DNA of 64,000 nt from Rhodohalobacter barkolensis. GTDB lineage: Bacteria > Bacteroidota > Rhodothermia > Balneolales > Balneolaceae. Below, one piece after another: positions 1 to 9,425 of this stretch; the stretch's first letter is position 1, and each line of letters begins with the position of its first letter. The notes beneath the pieces were generated by a model that searched no databases, had not been told where the DNA came from, and saw only the letters and a program-made list of their open reading frames with translations. The stretch lies in assembly GCF_002834295.1 (NCBI RefSeq), contig NZ_PISP01000002.1:62001-126000 (forward strand), read 5' to 3'. A program made the translations under genes and the position numbers.

Positions 1-2300
1 GATACGTCAATGAAATATGTATCCATATATCCAAATGATGCCAAGCCATAGGCACTCAGGATTTTTTTCTGAAGTAGATAAGAACTTGTATTTGGTCTGT
101 CAATTGAGGCATCAATATTGAAAAACCCGGGTGCGGATAAACCGCCAGAAGTAGATTGTGATACATATGAATATTTGCGATCATAGATATTTGCTCCAAG
201 ACTACCATCGAGTGAGAATTCTCCCCAGCGATTTTCATATTGTGCAAGCAGTTCATAATTCATCTCGCGGTTTTCATACTTACCTGTAGAATATGAGGGG
301 GTACCGGTTCCTCCAAAAGCAGTCCGGCTCTCAATATTCTGTGTATACATATCAGATCGAACGAAAGCGCTGATTGACAAAACTTCGCTTGGTTGATAAG
401 TAGTTCCTATATCTCCAAAAAGCCTTGTGCGACTATCTTCGCCAATATTTTCATAAGCATTGAAATAGGGATTATTAAAATAGAGTGGGTTGAAGTGTGC
501 TGCTTCTCCTTCAGCAGTACGCAATCCTGTTAAATTCCAATGTTTTATGGTCCCATCCTCATAGCGGTAGTCTTTCATCCTGTTCATATCGATATTTCTT
601 TGGAACCACTGGCCAAAATATCTTGAGCCGGCCTGTACGCCTTGTGAAGGTCTGCGTGCACTATTTGTAGCAAAGTTGACATTTGACGAAACACTCCATT
701 TGTCAGACATATCTGCTCCGGCACTTACTCCTACATTATTTCTCTGTAATTCAGTATTAGGTTCTACACCAGTTATGCTAGTATTGTTAAAGCTAATGCG
801 AAGCTGAGTGTTTTCTCCTCCACCTGAAATGGTAGCACCCTGACTAAAATTAGTACCGGTTTCATAGTAATCTTTAATATTATCCGGTTGTGGATCAAAC
901 GGGCGTAGTTCTCCATAACTTGGATCTTGTGGATAGAAACTGTCGTAATGTCTGACTGGTGTTCCGTCCATTCTTGGTCCCCAACTTTCATCATAGTTAG
1001 TTTGCACGTATGGGTCTCCATTGGGAAGAGTAGGAAAAGTCTGCATACTTCCGGCGCCGTATTTATTTTGAAGAGGCATTAAATTTCCAACACGATCAAT
1101 AGATGTACTTGCGTTTAGCTCAACAGTAAATCTTTCGGAGTCTTTTGCACCTTTTTTGGTTGTTATCATAATAACACCGTATTGACCCCGAATACCATAG
1201 AGAGCAGAAGCTGCGGGTCCTTTTAGAACGTTTATGGATTCGACATCCTCTGGGTTTACATCTTGGGCAAGGTTACCATAATCTCGTCCGGTACTACCTG
1301 CAAAATTGGCATTTGAAATTGGTGTTCCATCTAAAACTACAAGTGGTTCACCTCCTCCGCCGATAGAGTTTACACCCCGAATTTTAATTTTTTGTGTCCC
1401 TCCCATGCTTGCTCCGGATGAACCGACAACTTGCACACCGGAAATTTTACCTGCCAGGGAACCGATTACATTTTTCTCGTTTGCATAGGTTATGTTTTCA
1501 CTCGATACAGATTGAGTAGAGTATCCGATGGATCGCTGATCTCTAGTTATACCAAGAGCTGTGACGACCACTTCTCCGAGTTCATCAACAGCTTGGCTCA
1601 TTTCAAAATTGACTATGGATTCCTCGCCATCTTCTACTGTTATGGTGCGGCGGGAGGTTGTATACCCGATATAACGGGCCTCGATGCGGTATTCCCCTTC
1701 CGGAATATCTGCTAAAAGATATGTACCATCAGAGCCCGTAGCATCTCCGATATTTAATGACGGAATAACAACGTTTACTCCAATGAGAGGATCACCATTT
1801 TCAGAATCTGTTACTCGACCTGTGATGGAGCCCTGAAATAGTTCAACTTCCTCCGCAACCTCCACTTCCTTCTCATAGAGGATGAGGGTTTTTTGATCCT
1901 CGCTGAGCATGATGCTTAGATCGGTTCCCTCCAACAGATCATTGAGAACTTCGTAAATCAATTTATCATCCACATTGTATGTGACATTCGTGTCATCTAT
2001 AGCTTTTGTATTAATTGAAATACCAACATTCAATTCTTCAGCAATCTTGTGTAAAATATCGATTAACGGTTTGTCTTCGACATGGATTGAAATCCGAAGA
2101 TTTTCACTGTCTGATTTAGAGACATACAGTTGAGATAACATTTCAGTTTGCTGTTGCTGCAACATTAAATTGTCTGCCATATTCATAGTCGAAGCAAGGG
2201 AGTTTGCATTTGAAGTAAATGAAAACATCAGCCCGATTATGATGGTGCACAATCCTATCTGCAGCCACTCAATTATTATAAGTGTAGCTTTTTTCATCAT
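1..2300 (-). CDS. SusC/RagA-family TonB-dependent transporter with STN domain (C-terminus beyond window)
   Basis: Outer-membrane TonB-dependent transporter of the SusC/RagA class, which imports oligosaccharides or peptides with a SusD lipoprotein. I read about 766 residues on the minus strand from the ATG at 2300; the barrel C-terminus lies left of the window. In order: a hydrophobic signal segment (about residues 8-30), an STN domain (about 66-145), a carboxypeptidase-regulatory-like beta domain (about 155-235) with the segment VNVVIPSLNIGDATGSDGTY, a plug with the VDELGEVVVTALG junction, then barrel. An STN domain is the part that talks to a FecR anti-sigma factor, and the two genes just upstream are FecR and an ECF sigma factor, so this transporter probably senses its own substrate. 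An alternative start one codon later (MKK) is possible. A SusD partner may lie beyond the left edge. Confidence 0.9.
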   Translation of the reverse strand, partial: MMKKATLIIIEWLQIGLCTIIIGLMFSFTSNANSLASTMNMADNLMLQQQQTEMLSQLYVSKSDSENLRISIHVEDKPLIDILHKIAEELNVGISINTKAIDDTNVTYNVDDKLIYEVLNDLLEGTDLSIMLSEDQKTLILYEKEVEVAEEVELFQGSITGRVTDSENGDPLIGVNVVIPSLNIGDATGSDGTYLLADIPEGEYRIEARYIGYTTSRRTITVEDGEESIVNFEMSQAVDELGEVVVTALGITRDQRSIGYSTQSVSSENITYANEKNVIGSLAGKISGVQVVGSSGASMGGTQKIKIRGVNSIGGGGEPLVVLDGTPISNANFAGSTGRDYGNLAQDVNPEDVESINVLKGPAASALYGIRGQYGVIMITTKKGAKDSERFTVELNASTSIDRVGNLMPLQNKYGAGSMQTFPTLPNGDPYVQTNYDESWGPRMDGTPVRHYDSFYPQDPSYGELRPFDPQPDNIKDYYETGTNFSQGATISGGGENTQLRISFNNTSITGVEPNTELQRNNVGVSAGADMSDKWSVSSNVNFATNSARRPSQGVQAGSRYFGQWFQRNIDMNRMKDYRYEDGTIKHWNLTGLRTAEGEAAHFNPLYFNNPYFNAYENIGEDSRTRLFGDIGTTYQPSEVLSISAFVRSDMYTQNIESRTAFGGTGTPSYSTGKYENREMNYELLAQYENRWGEFSLDGSLGANIYDRKYSYVSQSTSGGLSAPGFFNIDASIDRPNTSSYLLQKKILSAYGLASFGYMDTYFIDV

Positions 2301-2308
2301 ATCTGAGA

Positions 2309-3412
2309 TTAAGAGTTGATTGGGTTATTGGGTTTTGTCCATAAAACATCATTCCTATCCGGATTATAGCTGAACTGGAGATTCAGTGTATTGGCGATGA
2401 TGTCGAGTATAGATTCAAGGTCTTTCGCAGCTACATCCAGGCTTAATGCAAGTTTGCCTATGTGCTGTTGGTCATAACGGATTCGAACGTTGTATTTTCT
2501 TTCAAGAAAACGATTTACCTGCCATAAGGGATCATTGTAAAATGTGAGCCTTCCATTAATCCAGCTTAAATAGTTTATAACCGGCGCTTGCTCAATCAGA
2601 ATTTCATCATTTTGAAGGTTGTAAAGAGCAAAAGTATCTTTAGTAAGAATCGCTCTGTTTTCACTTCGATTTACATTATTGAGCGAAACCTTCCCTTCGG
2701 TCACTGCTACTTGTACATTGCGGGCAAGAGTATCTACTTTTACATTAAATTCAGTTCCTAAAACCCTCACTTGAGCTTTATCAGCCTGAATAATAAATGG
2801 TTTGGAACTATCTTCTGCGACCTGAAACCAAGCCTCCCCTTTAAGACGTACTTCTCTCACATTGTCAGAAAATACCTCAGGCAGAACAATTGAAGAATTT
2901 GAATTTAATCTAATTTGTGTGCCATCAGACAGAGTCATTAACCTGTGCTGATCTTCTTGAGTTGATATGGTTTTGTACACCTGCTTAGCTGTTTGCTCAC
3001 TCACAGGATTTGAATGCTGCAGGATTAAATAACTGCCACCCAGGATGGTAAAAAACAATAGTACAACTGCAGCTCGTATGATCCATTTAAAATCATCCTG
3101 TTTATTTATACTTTTGGATCTTTTTTTTCGAATATTTTGAAGCATTCGATCCGTGGGGACATCTGGGAAGAGCAGTAGATTCTCTTCTTCTGCGTAATGA
3201 TGCATATCTTGCTCTAATTTCATTTCAAGATACTCGGCACCTTCCTTCGTTTTAAACCAATCGTAAACCTGCTCCAACTCTTCAGAGTTACACTGATTTC
3301 TAAAAAACTTTTTAAGTAGTTGTTTATTCAACAAATAGTAATTTTGATGTGATTTATAAGTAAGACACACGCCGAGGGCATAAGTATGGCGAGATTTATA
3401 AATTTTTTTCAT
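2309..3412 (-). CDS. FecR-family anti-sigma factor
   Basis: Inner-membrane anti-sigma regulator that holds the neighbouring ECF sigma factor and is relieved by contact with the STN domain of a TonB-dependent transporter. Seen: a cytoplasmic N-terminal part, one membrane helix (about residues 110-131), a periplasmic FecR domain (about 155-240, with LSDGTQIRLNSNSSIVLPE and VLGTEFNV) and a C-terminal DUF4974-like domain (about 300-360). It ends 8 bases before the STN-bearing SusC, consistent with one operon. The start is uncertain: the ATG at 3412 adds a 27-residue leader not typical of the family, while a TTG at 3331 (LNKQLLKKFF) would give the usual N-terminus, but neither has a strong ribosome site. 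Confidence 0.9.
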   Translation of the reverse strand: MKKIYKSRHTYALGVCLTYKSHQNYYLLNKQLLKKFFRNQCNSEELEQVYDWFKTKEGAEYLEMKLEQDMHHYAEEENLLLFPDVPTDRMLQNIRKKRSKSINKQDDFKWIIRAAVVLLFFTILGGSYLILQHSNPVSEQTAKQVYKTISTQEDQHRLMTLSDGTQIRLNSNSSIVLPEVFSDNVREVRLKGEAWFQVAEDSSKPFIIQADKAQVRVLGTEFNVKVDTLARNVQVAVTEGKVSLNNVNRSENRAILTKDTFALYNLQNDEILIEQAPVINYLSWINGRLTFYNDPLWQVNRFLERKYNVRIRYDQQHIGKLALSLDVAAKDLESILDIIANTLNLQFSYNPDRNDVLWTKPNNPINS

Positions 3413-3623
3413 TACCCTGGAAATATGGGCATATCATGGCCGTAAGGAGAGTGCTTTTATAATTGGCAAGACGAATTAATCAGCGAGACATCAAGTAAGG
3501 AGTGTTTAATAATGACCTCAAAATTTCGCATCACCGGGAAACGGTTGCGGCTCGGAACGCCTTGTTGGGGAAACTTAAAGCCAAATAATTGAAAATTTTA
3601 TAACTCGAACTGAGTTTACTAAG

Positions 3624-4193
3624 CTAACTGTGTTTGGCTTTATTTGTTTTAATCCCCGCATGGCGGCTGAGGTACTCTCTTATGAATTTTGAAGCTTGGT
3701 AATACTGTGATTTTACAGTGTGAATTGTGATTCCCAGCTCGTTCGCGATTTCACTGTTGGTTAGTCCCAAATTAGATTTCATATTAAAAATCTCTCTTTT
3801 CCCCTCAGAAAGTTGTTCCAACCCTTTATCCAGGATAGCCTGATACTGTGAATAAAGGACAATATATTCCGGTTGATTTGAGCTGGAAGTTTTTTGCTGC
3901 TCGTACTTTATGGATTTCAACACTTTCCCTTTCTGGTTTCGAATCATATTTAACACATGATTGCGTGTTGTTGTAAACAGAAAAGCTTTTATGTTCGATG
4001 ATATTGAGCTCCTATTTTCCCAAAGCTTGATAAACACAACCTGGACGGCATCTTCTGATAACACGCGGCTTTTTAGATATGAAAATGCAAAACAGTAGAT
4101 CCGTTTATGGTAGCGGCTATAAATTTTCTCATATGCCTGCTCGTCACCCAAGCGTAGTTGAATTAATAATTTATCTGTATCAAAATCTCGCAT
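3624..4193 (-). CDS. ECF RNA polymerase sigma factor (Bacteroidetes RpoE-like)
   Basis: Alternative sigma factor of the extracytoplasmic-function class. With the start at 4193 (MRDFDTDKLL) it has 189 residues, normal for the family; an ATG at 4253 would add 20 residues of no recognisable family sequence. Region 2 begins near residue 20 (GDEQAYEKIYSRYHKRIYCF, then EDAVQVVFIKLWENR), and region 4 ends in a helix-turn-helix (LTNSEIANELGITIHTVKSQ). FecR follows 211 bases downstream and then the STN-SusC, so the three form a trans-envelope signalling set. The 211-base gap before fecR is longer than expected for strict coupling; I see no gene in it. Confidence 0.9.
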   Translation of the reverse strand: MRDFDTDKLLIQLRLGDEQAYEKIYSRYHKRIYCFAFSYLKSRVLSEDAVQVVFIKLWENRSSISSNIKAFLFTTTRNHVLNMIRNQKGKVLKSIKYEQQKTSSSNQPEYIVLYSQYQAILDKGLEQLSEGKREIFNMKSNLGLTNSEIANELGITIHTVKSQYYQASKFIREYLSRHAGIKTNKAKHS

Positions 4194-4370
4194 ATGAAAT
4201 ATTTTGGTTAACCACTCACTATATTGGTTAAAATCCGGACAATATTCAAACATTAAGTTTATGTGGCTCTTAAGATTACCAAAGCAGGAGATTTTTTGGC
4301 TTTAATAATGCACCATCTTTTTTGGGAAAAAATGCTTTTGAAAAACCTGATACTCTAGCTTATTGAAAAT

Positions 4371-4401
4371 AAAAAAACCCGACCTCAGTGAAGAGATCGG
4401 G
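4371..4401 (-). terminator. Rho-independent terminator after the SusCD operon
   Basis: On the minus strand a 9-bp stem (CCCGATCTC with GAGGTCGGG, one G-U pair) closes a 6-base loop and runs into seven T. It lies 33 bases after the SusD stop codon and separates this operon from the ECF sigma gene. Confidence 0.85.
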
Positions 4402-4433
4402 CTTCGTTCAGTTTCTAAGCTTTATTCAGTGAA

Positions 4434-5879
4434 TCACTGAGCATCCCAGAATACACGATCAGTCATAGACCGGTTAGGCACGTTTGCCTCGTTTCTCTGA
4501 AGTTCAGAGTCGGGATAGCGTACCAATCGGATCATCTCACCACCAAGTGCTGAGTTTTCCGGTGCTTCAAAATCAGCATACTGATAGTCGTATCGGCGTG
4601 CATCATTCCATGTTTCAGGATTCAGGAAAGTAGCGATGTACTTCTCCTTCATGATTTCGTCGATGGTTAGATTGGCTGAGCCAACGGAAACAACTGGATC
4701 ACTCCAGTAGGCGTCGATATCAGCTTGCTCAACACCGAGTTTTTCCATGTGAGCACGAATGCCCTCTTCGTATGCAGCATATGCACGAGCTTCCTGTCCG
4801 CCTGCAGCCAATGCCGCTTCAGCTTCAATGAATTTTAACTCGGCATAGGTCATATTCTCCAGGGGAGCGGTTGGTCCTGATGCATAGTATGAGTCTACGG
4901 CAAGAACAGCGCGTACACCCTGTTCAGGATCTTCGCCACGACCTGCACCGTTACGGGTACCCACATATTCACCAAATCGTGGGTCCTCTTCATCTGAAAC
5001 AGGTTCAGTGATGAATTCAATTCTTGGATCTTCAACACCGTATGTGTCACCGTTCAGTTGATTAACTGTTTGTTCAGATAACCATCCGCCAAGAAGCAGA
5101 TCCGCGTTATTTACAGCAACCCGGTACCATGGATTCTGGCTGGCAGTGCTTTCGTCAAAAAACTCCATTTCGAAGTCTTCATTATTTCCGGAAAACCCAT
5201 TATCTACAGCTTCTAAAACGGCTGTTGGGTCATAATTGCCGAGTTTGCTGTAGTGGTTCAGGAATCGTGCCTGCAATGAATAGGCAGTGCGCGTCCAGGC
5301 TGTAAGGTCACCACCATAAATCATATCTCCGTCGCTAGGAGAAGCTGTTGATTCAGTAGCTGATAACTCAGTAACGGCATCACTCAGATCCTGAAGAATA
5401 TTTTCATAGATATCTTCAGAATTGTCATAGGTAGGTTGTAGTGACTCCTGAGAGAAAGCATCTGAATATGGAACGTCACCAAACATATTTACTAATAACC
5501 CAAGGTTATAAGCACGTAATACTTTGGCTACCCCACTATAGTGAGGCGAATCTTCTTCTTCGGCTTGTTTAATTATTTCATTAAGGTCACCAATATTAAA
5601 ATAAAGATTAGACCATGTTCCGCCGTAAGAAACAGACTCATGGATATCCGTACTTGAGGCCTGGTTTGGTGATGCAAAGTGCTGAACAAAGAATGAAGTA
5701 GTAGAACCGACTCGCTGTGTGTTACGAGTGGTTTCAAATGTTGTCTGATATAAAAGTGCCCCGATAGGTGCTGAAGTCGGATTGTTCGGGTCATCATTAA
5801 TATCTAAATAATCACTACACCCTAATGCCATGAGTGTAGTCAATACAAATACAGAAAGTAATTTTATTGAATGTTTCAT
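4434..5879 (-). CDS. SusD/RagB-like substrate-binding outer-membrane lipoprotein
   Basis: Surface lipoprotein that caps its SusC partner and captures substrate. The preferred start at 5879 (MKHSIKLLSVFVL) gives a lipoprotein signal peptide ending LMALGC; an ATG at 5894 adds five residues. After the lipidated cysteine comes SDYLDINDDPNNPT, the usual start of this family, and the helical TPR-like body continues to the C-terminus. The sequence fits the SusD-like_2 group (Pfam SusD-like_2) better than classical SusD; these are often paired with SusC proteins of unknown or peptide substrate. It lies directly downstream of the SusC ending at 5898, as expected for a SusCD pair. No glycoside hydrolase, peptidase or sulfatase gene is adjacent, so the substrate cannot be inferred. 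Confidence 0.93.
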   Translation of the reverse strand: MKHSIKLLSVFVLTTLMALGCSDYLDINDDPNNPTSAPIGALLYQTTFETTRNTQRVGSTTSFFVQHFASPNQASSTDIHESVSYGGTWSNLYFNIGDLNEIIKQAEEEDSPHYSGVAKVLRAYNLGLLVNMFGDVPYSDAFSQESLQPTYDNSEDIYENILQDLSDAVTELSATESTASPSDGDMIYGGDLTAWTRTAYSLQARFLNHYSKLGNYDPTAVLEAVDNGFSGNNEDFEMEFFDESTASQNPWYRVAVNNADLLLGGWLSEQTVNQLNGDTYGVEDPRIEFITEPVSDEEDPRFGEYVGTRNGAGRGEDPEQGVRAVLAVDSYYASGPTAPLENMTYAELKFIEAEAALAAGGQEARAYAAYEEGIRAHMEKLGVEQADIDAYWSDPVVSVGSANLTIDEIMKEKYIATFLNPETWNDARRYDYQYADFEAPENSALGGEMIRLVRYPDSELQRNEANVPNRSMTDRVFWDAQ

Positions 5880-5897
5880 TGTGTAATACCTCATGGA

Positions 5898-8800
5898 TTA
5901 AAAGGAGAAATTAAGTGAGAACGTCAGGCTTCTTGTACCCGGGTATGCCAGATCAACCAAACCCACCAGGTTACTTCCTGAACTTACGAACGCTTCAGGA
6001 TCGTACTGTGAGAAGGGAGTCCAAAGCAGAATGTTGTTAGCATTCACGCCGGCCCGAATATTTGTAAACGGTATATTTTCGAGTACAGACTGCGGTAACG
6101 TATAACCGAGAGCCACGCTTCGCAATTTAACGTATGAAGCATCTTCGGTTGATTCCTCTACAGCAACACGATATGTGTTTCTGTGGTAACCTGCTCCGTA
6201 ATTGCGTCCTGTTTCAGGATCCACTCCTTGTCCCAGCCAAACTTCCTGAGTGTTGGGAGAACCGTCTTCTAAAACGCCGTCAAACACAACATAATCTTCT
6301 CTGTTGAGTGTTTTGGTTGTGTGACCAAAAGCAGCATCCCAGTTATCCAGTTTGTTGTATTTGTCAACACCGTAAACAATGTCAATGTTGAAGGAGAAGT
6401 CCCATGACTTATAGTTGAACTGGTTGAATAAGTTCGCTGTCCAGTCTGGTGTAGCATCACCTACAATTTTCGGATCACTTTCTACAACAGGAAATCCGTC
6501 GTCGCCAATGATAATTGGAAGACTGGTGTCTATTGTGTTCGACTCGGGATCCGCTCCGTAGCGAGCATAATGGGTGCCCCAGATGGCTCCATAAGATTCA
6601 CCCGGTATCAGCTGCATAAACGGATTGTTAATGTAGGCTGAAATTTGTCCCAGGAAAATCGCATCTACACCATCACGGATTGCCACAACTTCGTTGCGGT
6701 TTCGGGTGAAGTTTGAATTGATATTCCATTGGAAATCGCGGGTCTCAACCGGAGTAGCTCTAACAGAAAGTTCAATTCCTCTGTTTTCAATTTCACCGGC
6801 GTTAGTTATAAACTGAGAAGATCCTGTAGCGTTTGAAACAGGTACAGGAATAATCATGTCTTTACTGTTTGCCTTATACCATGTGAAGTCGAAACCTAAT
6901 CTATTATTCAGGAATCGTAAATCAAAACCAAGTTCAGATGAAGTTGTTCTTTCTGGTTTTAAATCTGAACTGTTAATAGTAGCTCCTTTGGTAAATCCAA
7001 TCTGACTATCGAGTGGGAAAATAGATGGTGCAACGTAAACGTCTTGAGTTGAATATGGAGGGGCATCTTTACCCACCTCTGCATAAGAAGCTCGGAATTT
7101 ACCATACGTCATCCAGTTTGGTAATTCAATCATGTCACTGAACACATACCCTAGATTAACTGATGGATAGAAAAATGAGCGTTCATCTTTAGGAAGTGTA
7201 GAAGTCCAATCATTTCGGCCAGTTACATTCAAGTATAAAACGTCATTCCAATCAAGATTTAGGTCCCCATAAAGACCAATTAATCGACGTTGTGATAATC
7301 TTTGATAAATGCTGATATTCGCTGCGTTACTAAAATGATTGAATTCACTAGCTGAAAATCGCTCACCTCTAGCTCGCACAGTATTAGATGATCTATCAAA
7401 AATATCATTACCCACACGTAAACTCATTCCAATGTCCTGCGTTAGATCTAAATTGATGTTAGCAGCAAGGTTGGAAGATAAATCAGTACTGGAAATGCGT
7501 CCTTCTTGACGATATCCGCCAACGTTACTCCAAACGAATTCATTTTCTAATCCCCGCGGACCGGGTTCAATGTCGGTACGTTCATCAGAATAGGTATCTA
7601 TACCCAACATGTACTCAAGAGACAACCAGTCTGCAAACTCATAAGATGTTCTGAGATTACCAATGAGGCGGTTAACGTCATCTTCATATGTATTTATTTC
7701 GGCATCATAAATAGGATTTCGTCCAGATCCTCTTCCGTCGCGGCTGTCAGATTTCATGGTGCCATCTTCGTGTCTCCAGTCTGTTACATCAGCACTTGTA
7801 TTCCAATAAGCAAGACGCGCCATAAAGTTAATAAATGGTACCCGGCTACCACCCGAGTTGATGTAGTTAGCACTAGCTGCTACAGTTAAAGGTCCTTGAA
7901 ACAACTCACCGGAAACCCGGATAGAAGTTCTGTCCCAATCGTTGTTCGGGAGAATACCTCTATTGTTAGAATTAGAAATAGAAGTATAAAAAGTGACGTT
8001 TTCTGTACCACCGGAAACACTTACTGAATTGTTAATACCAATCCCGGTTCTCATGGAGTTCTCCCAATTGTTATAGTAGGTCAATTCGGGAGTCTCACTA
8101 TATGGTGCTCCCCATGCTGGCCAGAATCCATCGGGTGCAGATGAGAAACCAAAACCGGGCCCATAAACATCCTGGTAGTCAGGTTGGTTAATTACATCTT
8201 CGCGGCTGATGCTGTGTGCGAAGTCAACTTGAATGTCCCCAGCCTCTCCTTTTTTAGTTGTAATGATGACAGCGCCATTTGCAGCACGTACGCCGTACAG
8301 AGCGGTAGCTGGAGCACTTTTAAGAACTGAAATTGATTCAATATCATTAGGGCTTAAGTCCATGGCTCTGTTAGACATACCTCTGACTCCGATAGAGGCT
8401 TCAGTGGTAGAGTTGTCGATAGGCACTCCATCTACAACAAAAAGAGGCTGGTTATCTGCGGTTGGGTCAAGAGAGTTAAATCCTCGAATGAAGATTTGCA
8501 TTCCCTGGCCGGCACCACCACCACCTTGATTAATTTGAACACCGGATACTTGCCCCTGGAGTGCACCCAAAAGGTTGTCAGAGCCGGCACGTCCAATGTC
8601 TTCGGCACTTACGTCCTGGATGGAATAGCCGATAGACCGGCTTTCTCTTTCCACACCGAAGGCGGTTACAATCACTTCGCCCAGTTCGTCAACAGCAGCG
8701 CTCATTTCGAAATTAACGATGGTTTCCTGGCCATCTTCTACTGTAATAGTGCGGCGAACTGTTTCAAAACCGACGTATCGAGCTTCAATACGGTATTCAC

Positions 8801-9017
8801 CTTCAGGAACATCTGTAAGCAGATAAGTTCCGTCAGATCCTGTTGCGTCACCGATGTTGAGTGAGGGTAATACCACATTCACACCTATCAATTCTTCGCC
8901 GGTTTCTGCATCTGTTACCGTACCGGAAACAGAACCTTGTGCAAAGGCCTGTGAGGCGGATAACAGGAAGAAAATACCGAGCAAAGAGAGTAATTTGAAT
9001 CGTAGCACTTTTTGCAT
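5898..9017 (-). CDS. SusC/RagA-family TonB-linked outer-membrane protein
   Basis: Full-length (1039 residues) TonB-dependent transporter partnered with the SusD downstream. It has a signal peptide ending SASQAFAQ, a carboxypeptidase-regulatory-like domain (about 28-115), a plug starting near VDELGEVIVTAFG, and a 22-strand barrel ending in an aromatic residue (LNFSF), the usual beta-barrel assembly signal. There is no STN domain, so unlike the SusC at the left edge it is not expected to signal through FecR. The start is supported by an AAGGAG ribosome site 6 bases upstream of the ATG at 9017. Its N-terminal beta domain is almost the same protein sequence as in the other SusC, although the codons differ. 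Confidence 0.95.
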   Translation of the reverse strand: MQKVLRFKLLSLLGIFFLLSASQAFAQGSVSGTVTDAETGEELIGVNVVLPSLNIGDATGSDGTYLLTDVPEGEYRIEARYVGFETVRRTITVEDGQETIVNFEMSAAVDELGEVIVTAFGVERESRSIGYSIQDVSAEDIGRAGSDNLLGALQGQVSGVQINQGGGGAGQGMQIFIRGFNSLDPTADNQPLFVVDGVPIDNSTTEASIGVRGMSNRAMDLSPNDIESISVLKSAPATALYGVRAANGAVIITTKKGEAGDIQVDFAHSISREDVINQPDYQDVYGPGFGFSSAPDGFWPAWGAPYSETPELTYYNNWENSMRTGIGINNSVSVSGGTENVTFYTSISNSNNRGILPNNDWDRTSIRVSGELFQGPLTVAASANYINSGGSRVPFINFMARLAYWNTSADVTDWRHEDGTMKSDSRDGRGSGRNPIYDAEINTYEDDVNRLIGNLRTSYEFADWLSLEYMLGIDTYSDERTDIEPGPRGLENEFVWSNVGGYRQEGRISSTDLSSNLAANINLDLTQDIGMSLRVGNDIFDRSSNTVRARGERFSASEFNHFSNAANISIYQRLSQRRLIGLYGDLNLDWNDVLYLNVTGRNDWTSTLPKDERSFFYPSVNLGYVFSDMIELPNWMTYGKFRASYAEVGKDAPPYSTQDVYVAPSIFPLDSQIGFTKGATINSSDLKPERTTSSELGFDLRFLNNRLGFDFTWYKANSKDMIIPVPVSNATGSSQFITNAGEIENRGIELSVRATPVETRDFQWNINSNFTRNRNEVVAIRDGVDAIFLGQISAYINNPFMQLIPGESYGAIWGTHYARYGADPESNTIDTSLPIIIGDDGFPVVESDPKIVGDATPDWTANLFNQFNYKSWDFSFNIDIVYGVDKYNKLDNWDAAFGHTTKTLNREDYVVFDGVLEDGSPNTQEVWLGQGVDPETGRNYGAGYHRNTYRVAVEESTEDASYVKLRSVALGYTLPQSVLENIPFTNIRAGVNANNILLWTPFSQYDPEAFVSSGSNLVGLVDLAYPGTRSLTFSLNFSF

Positions 9018-9425
9018 AATTCTCCTTCTTATATGTTTCTATTTAGATGATATGAGAGTTCGAAAGTTGAATTGAGCTTACTTTCCGATTTTTTCCCATC
9101 ATTTTTTATTTAAGCAGTTTCAGTAAATGTGAGTTCTTACTGAATATAACACTCTCAATATTCACCAATATCTGAATCATTATCAATGGAAAAAGCGCTT
9201 TTATTCATAGAAAGAATGGGAGCACGAGATAAGGATTTTTTGATATAAAACAGGATAAATATTGTTTTAAGTTCTTATTAAATAATTAGATGAAGTTTCA
9301 ACCACTTGTATTGGGCTGTTTTTACTAATTTGCAATGCAGAATTCTTTTACAAACTTTCATTGATAAGTTCACCATTTTTGGTGCGTGTTCTAATTTCTC
9401 ATAAACCATATAATTATCACTACTC
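9018..9425. other. Divergent intergenic region between SusC and the PBP4-type gene
   Basis: About 408 AT-rich bases between divergently transcribed genes, so it must hold promoters for both. Apart from the AAGGAG ribosome site of SusC at its left end I could not assign promoter elements with confidence, and I see no RNA gene or repeat. Confidence 0.6.
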
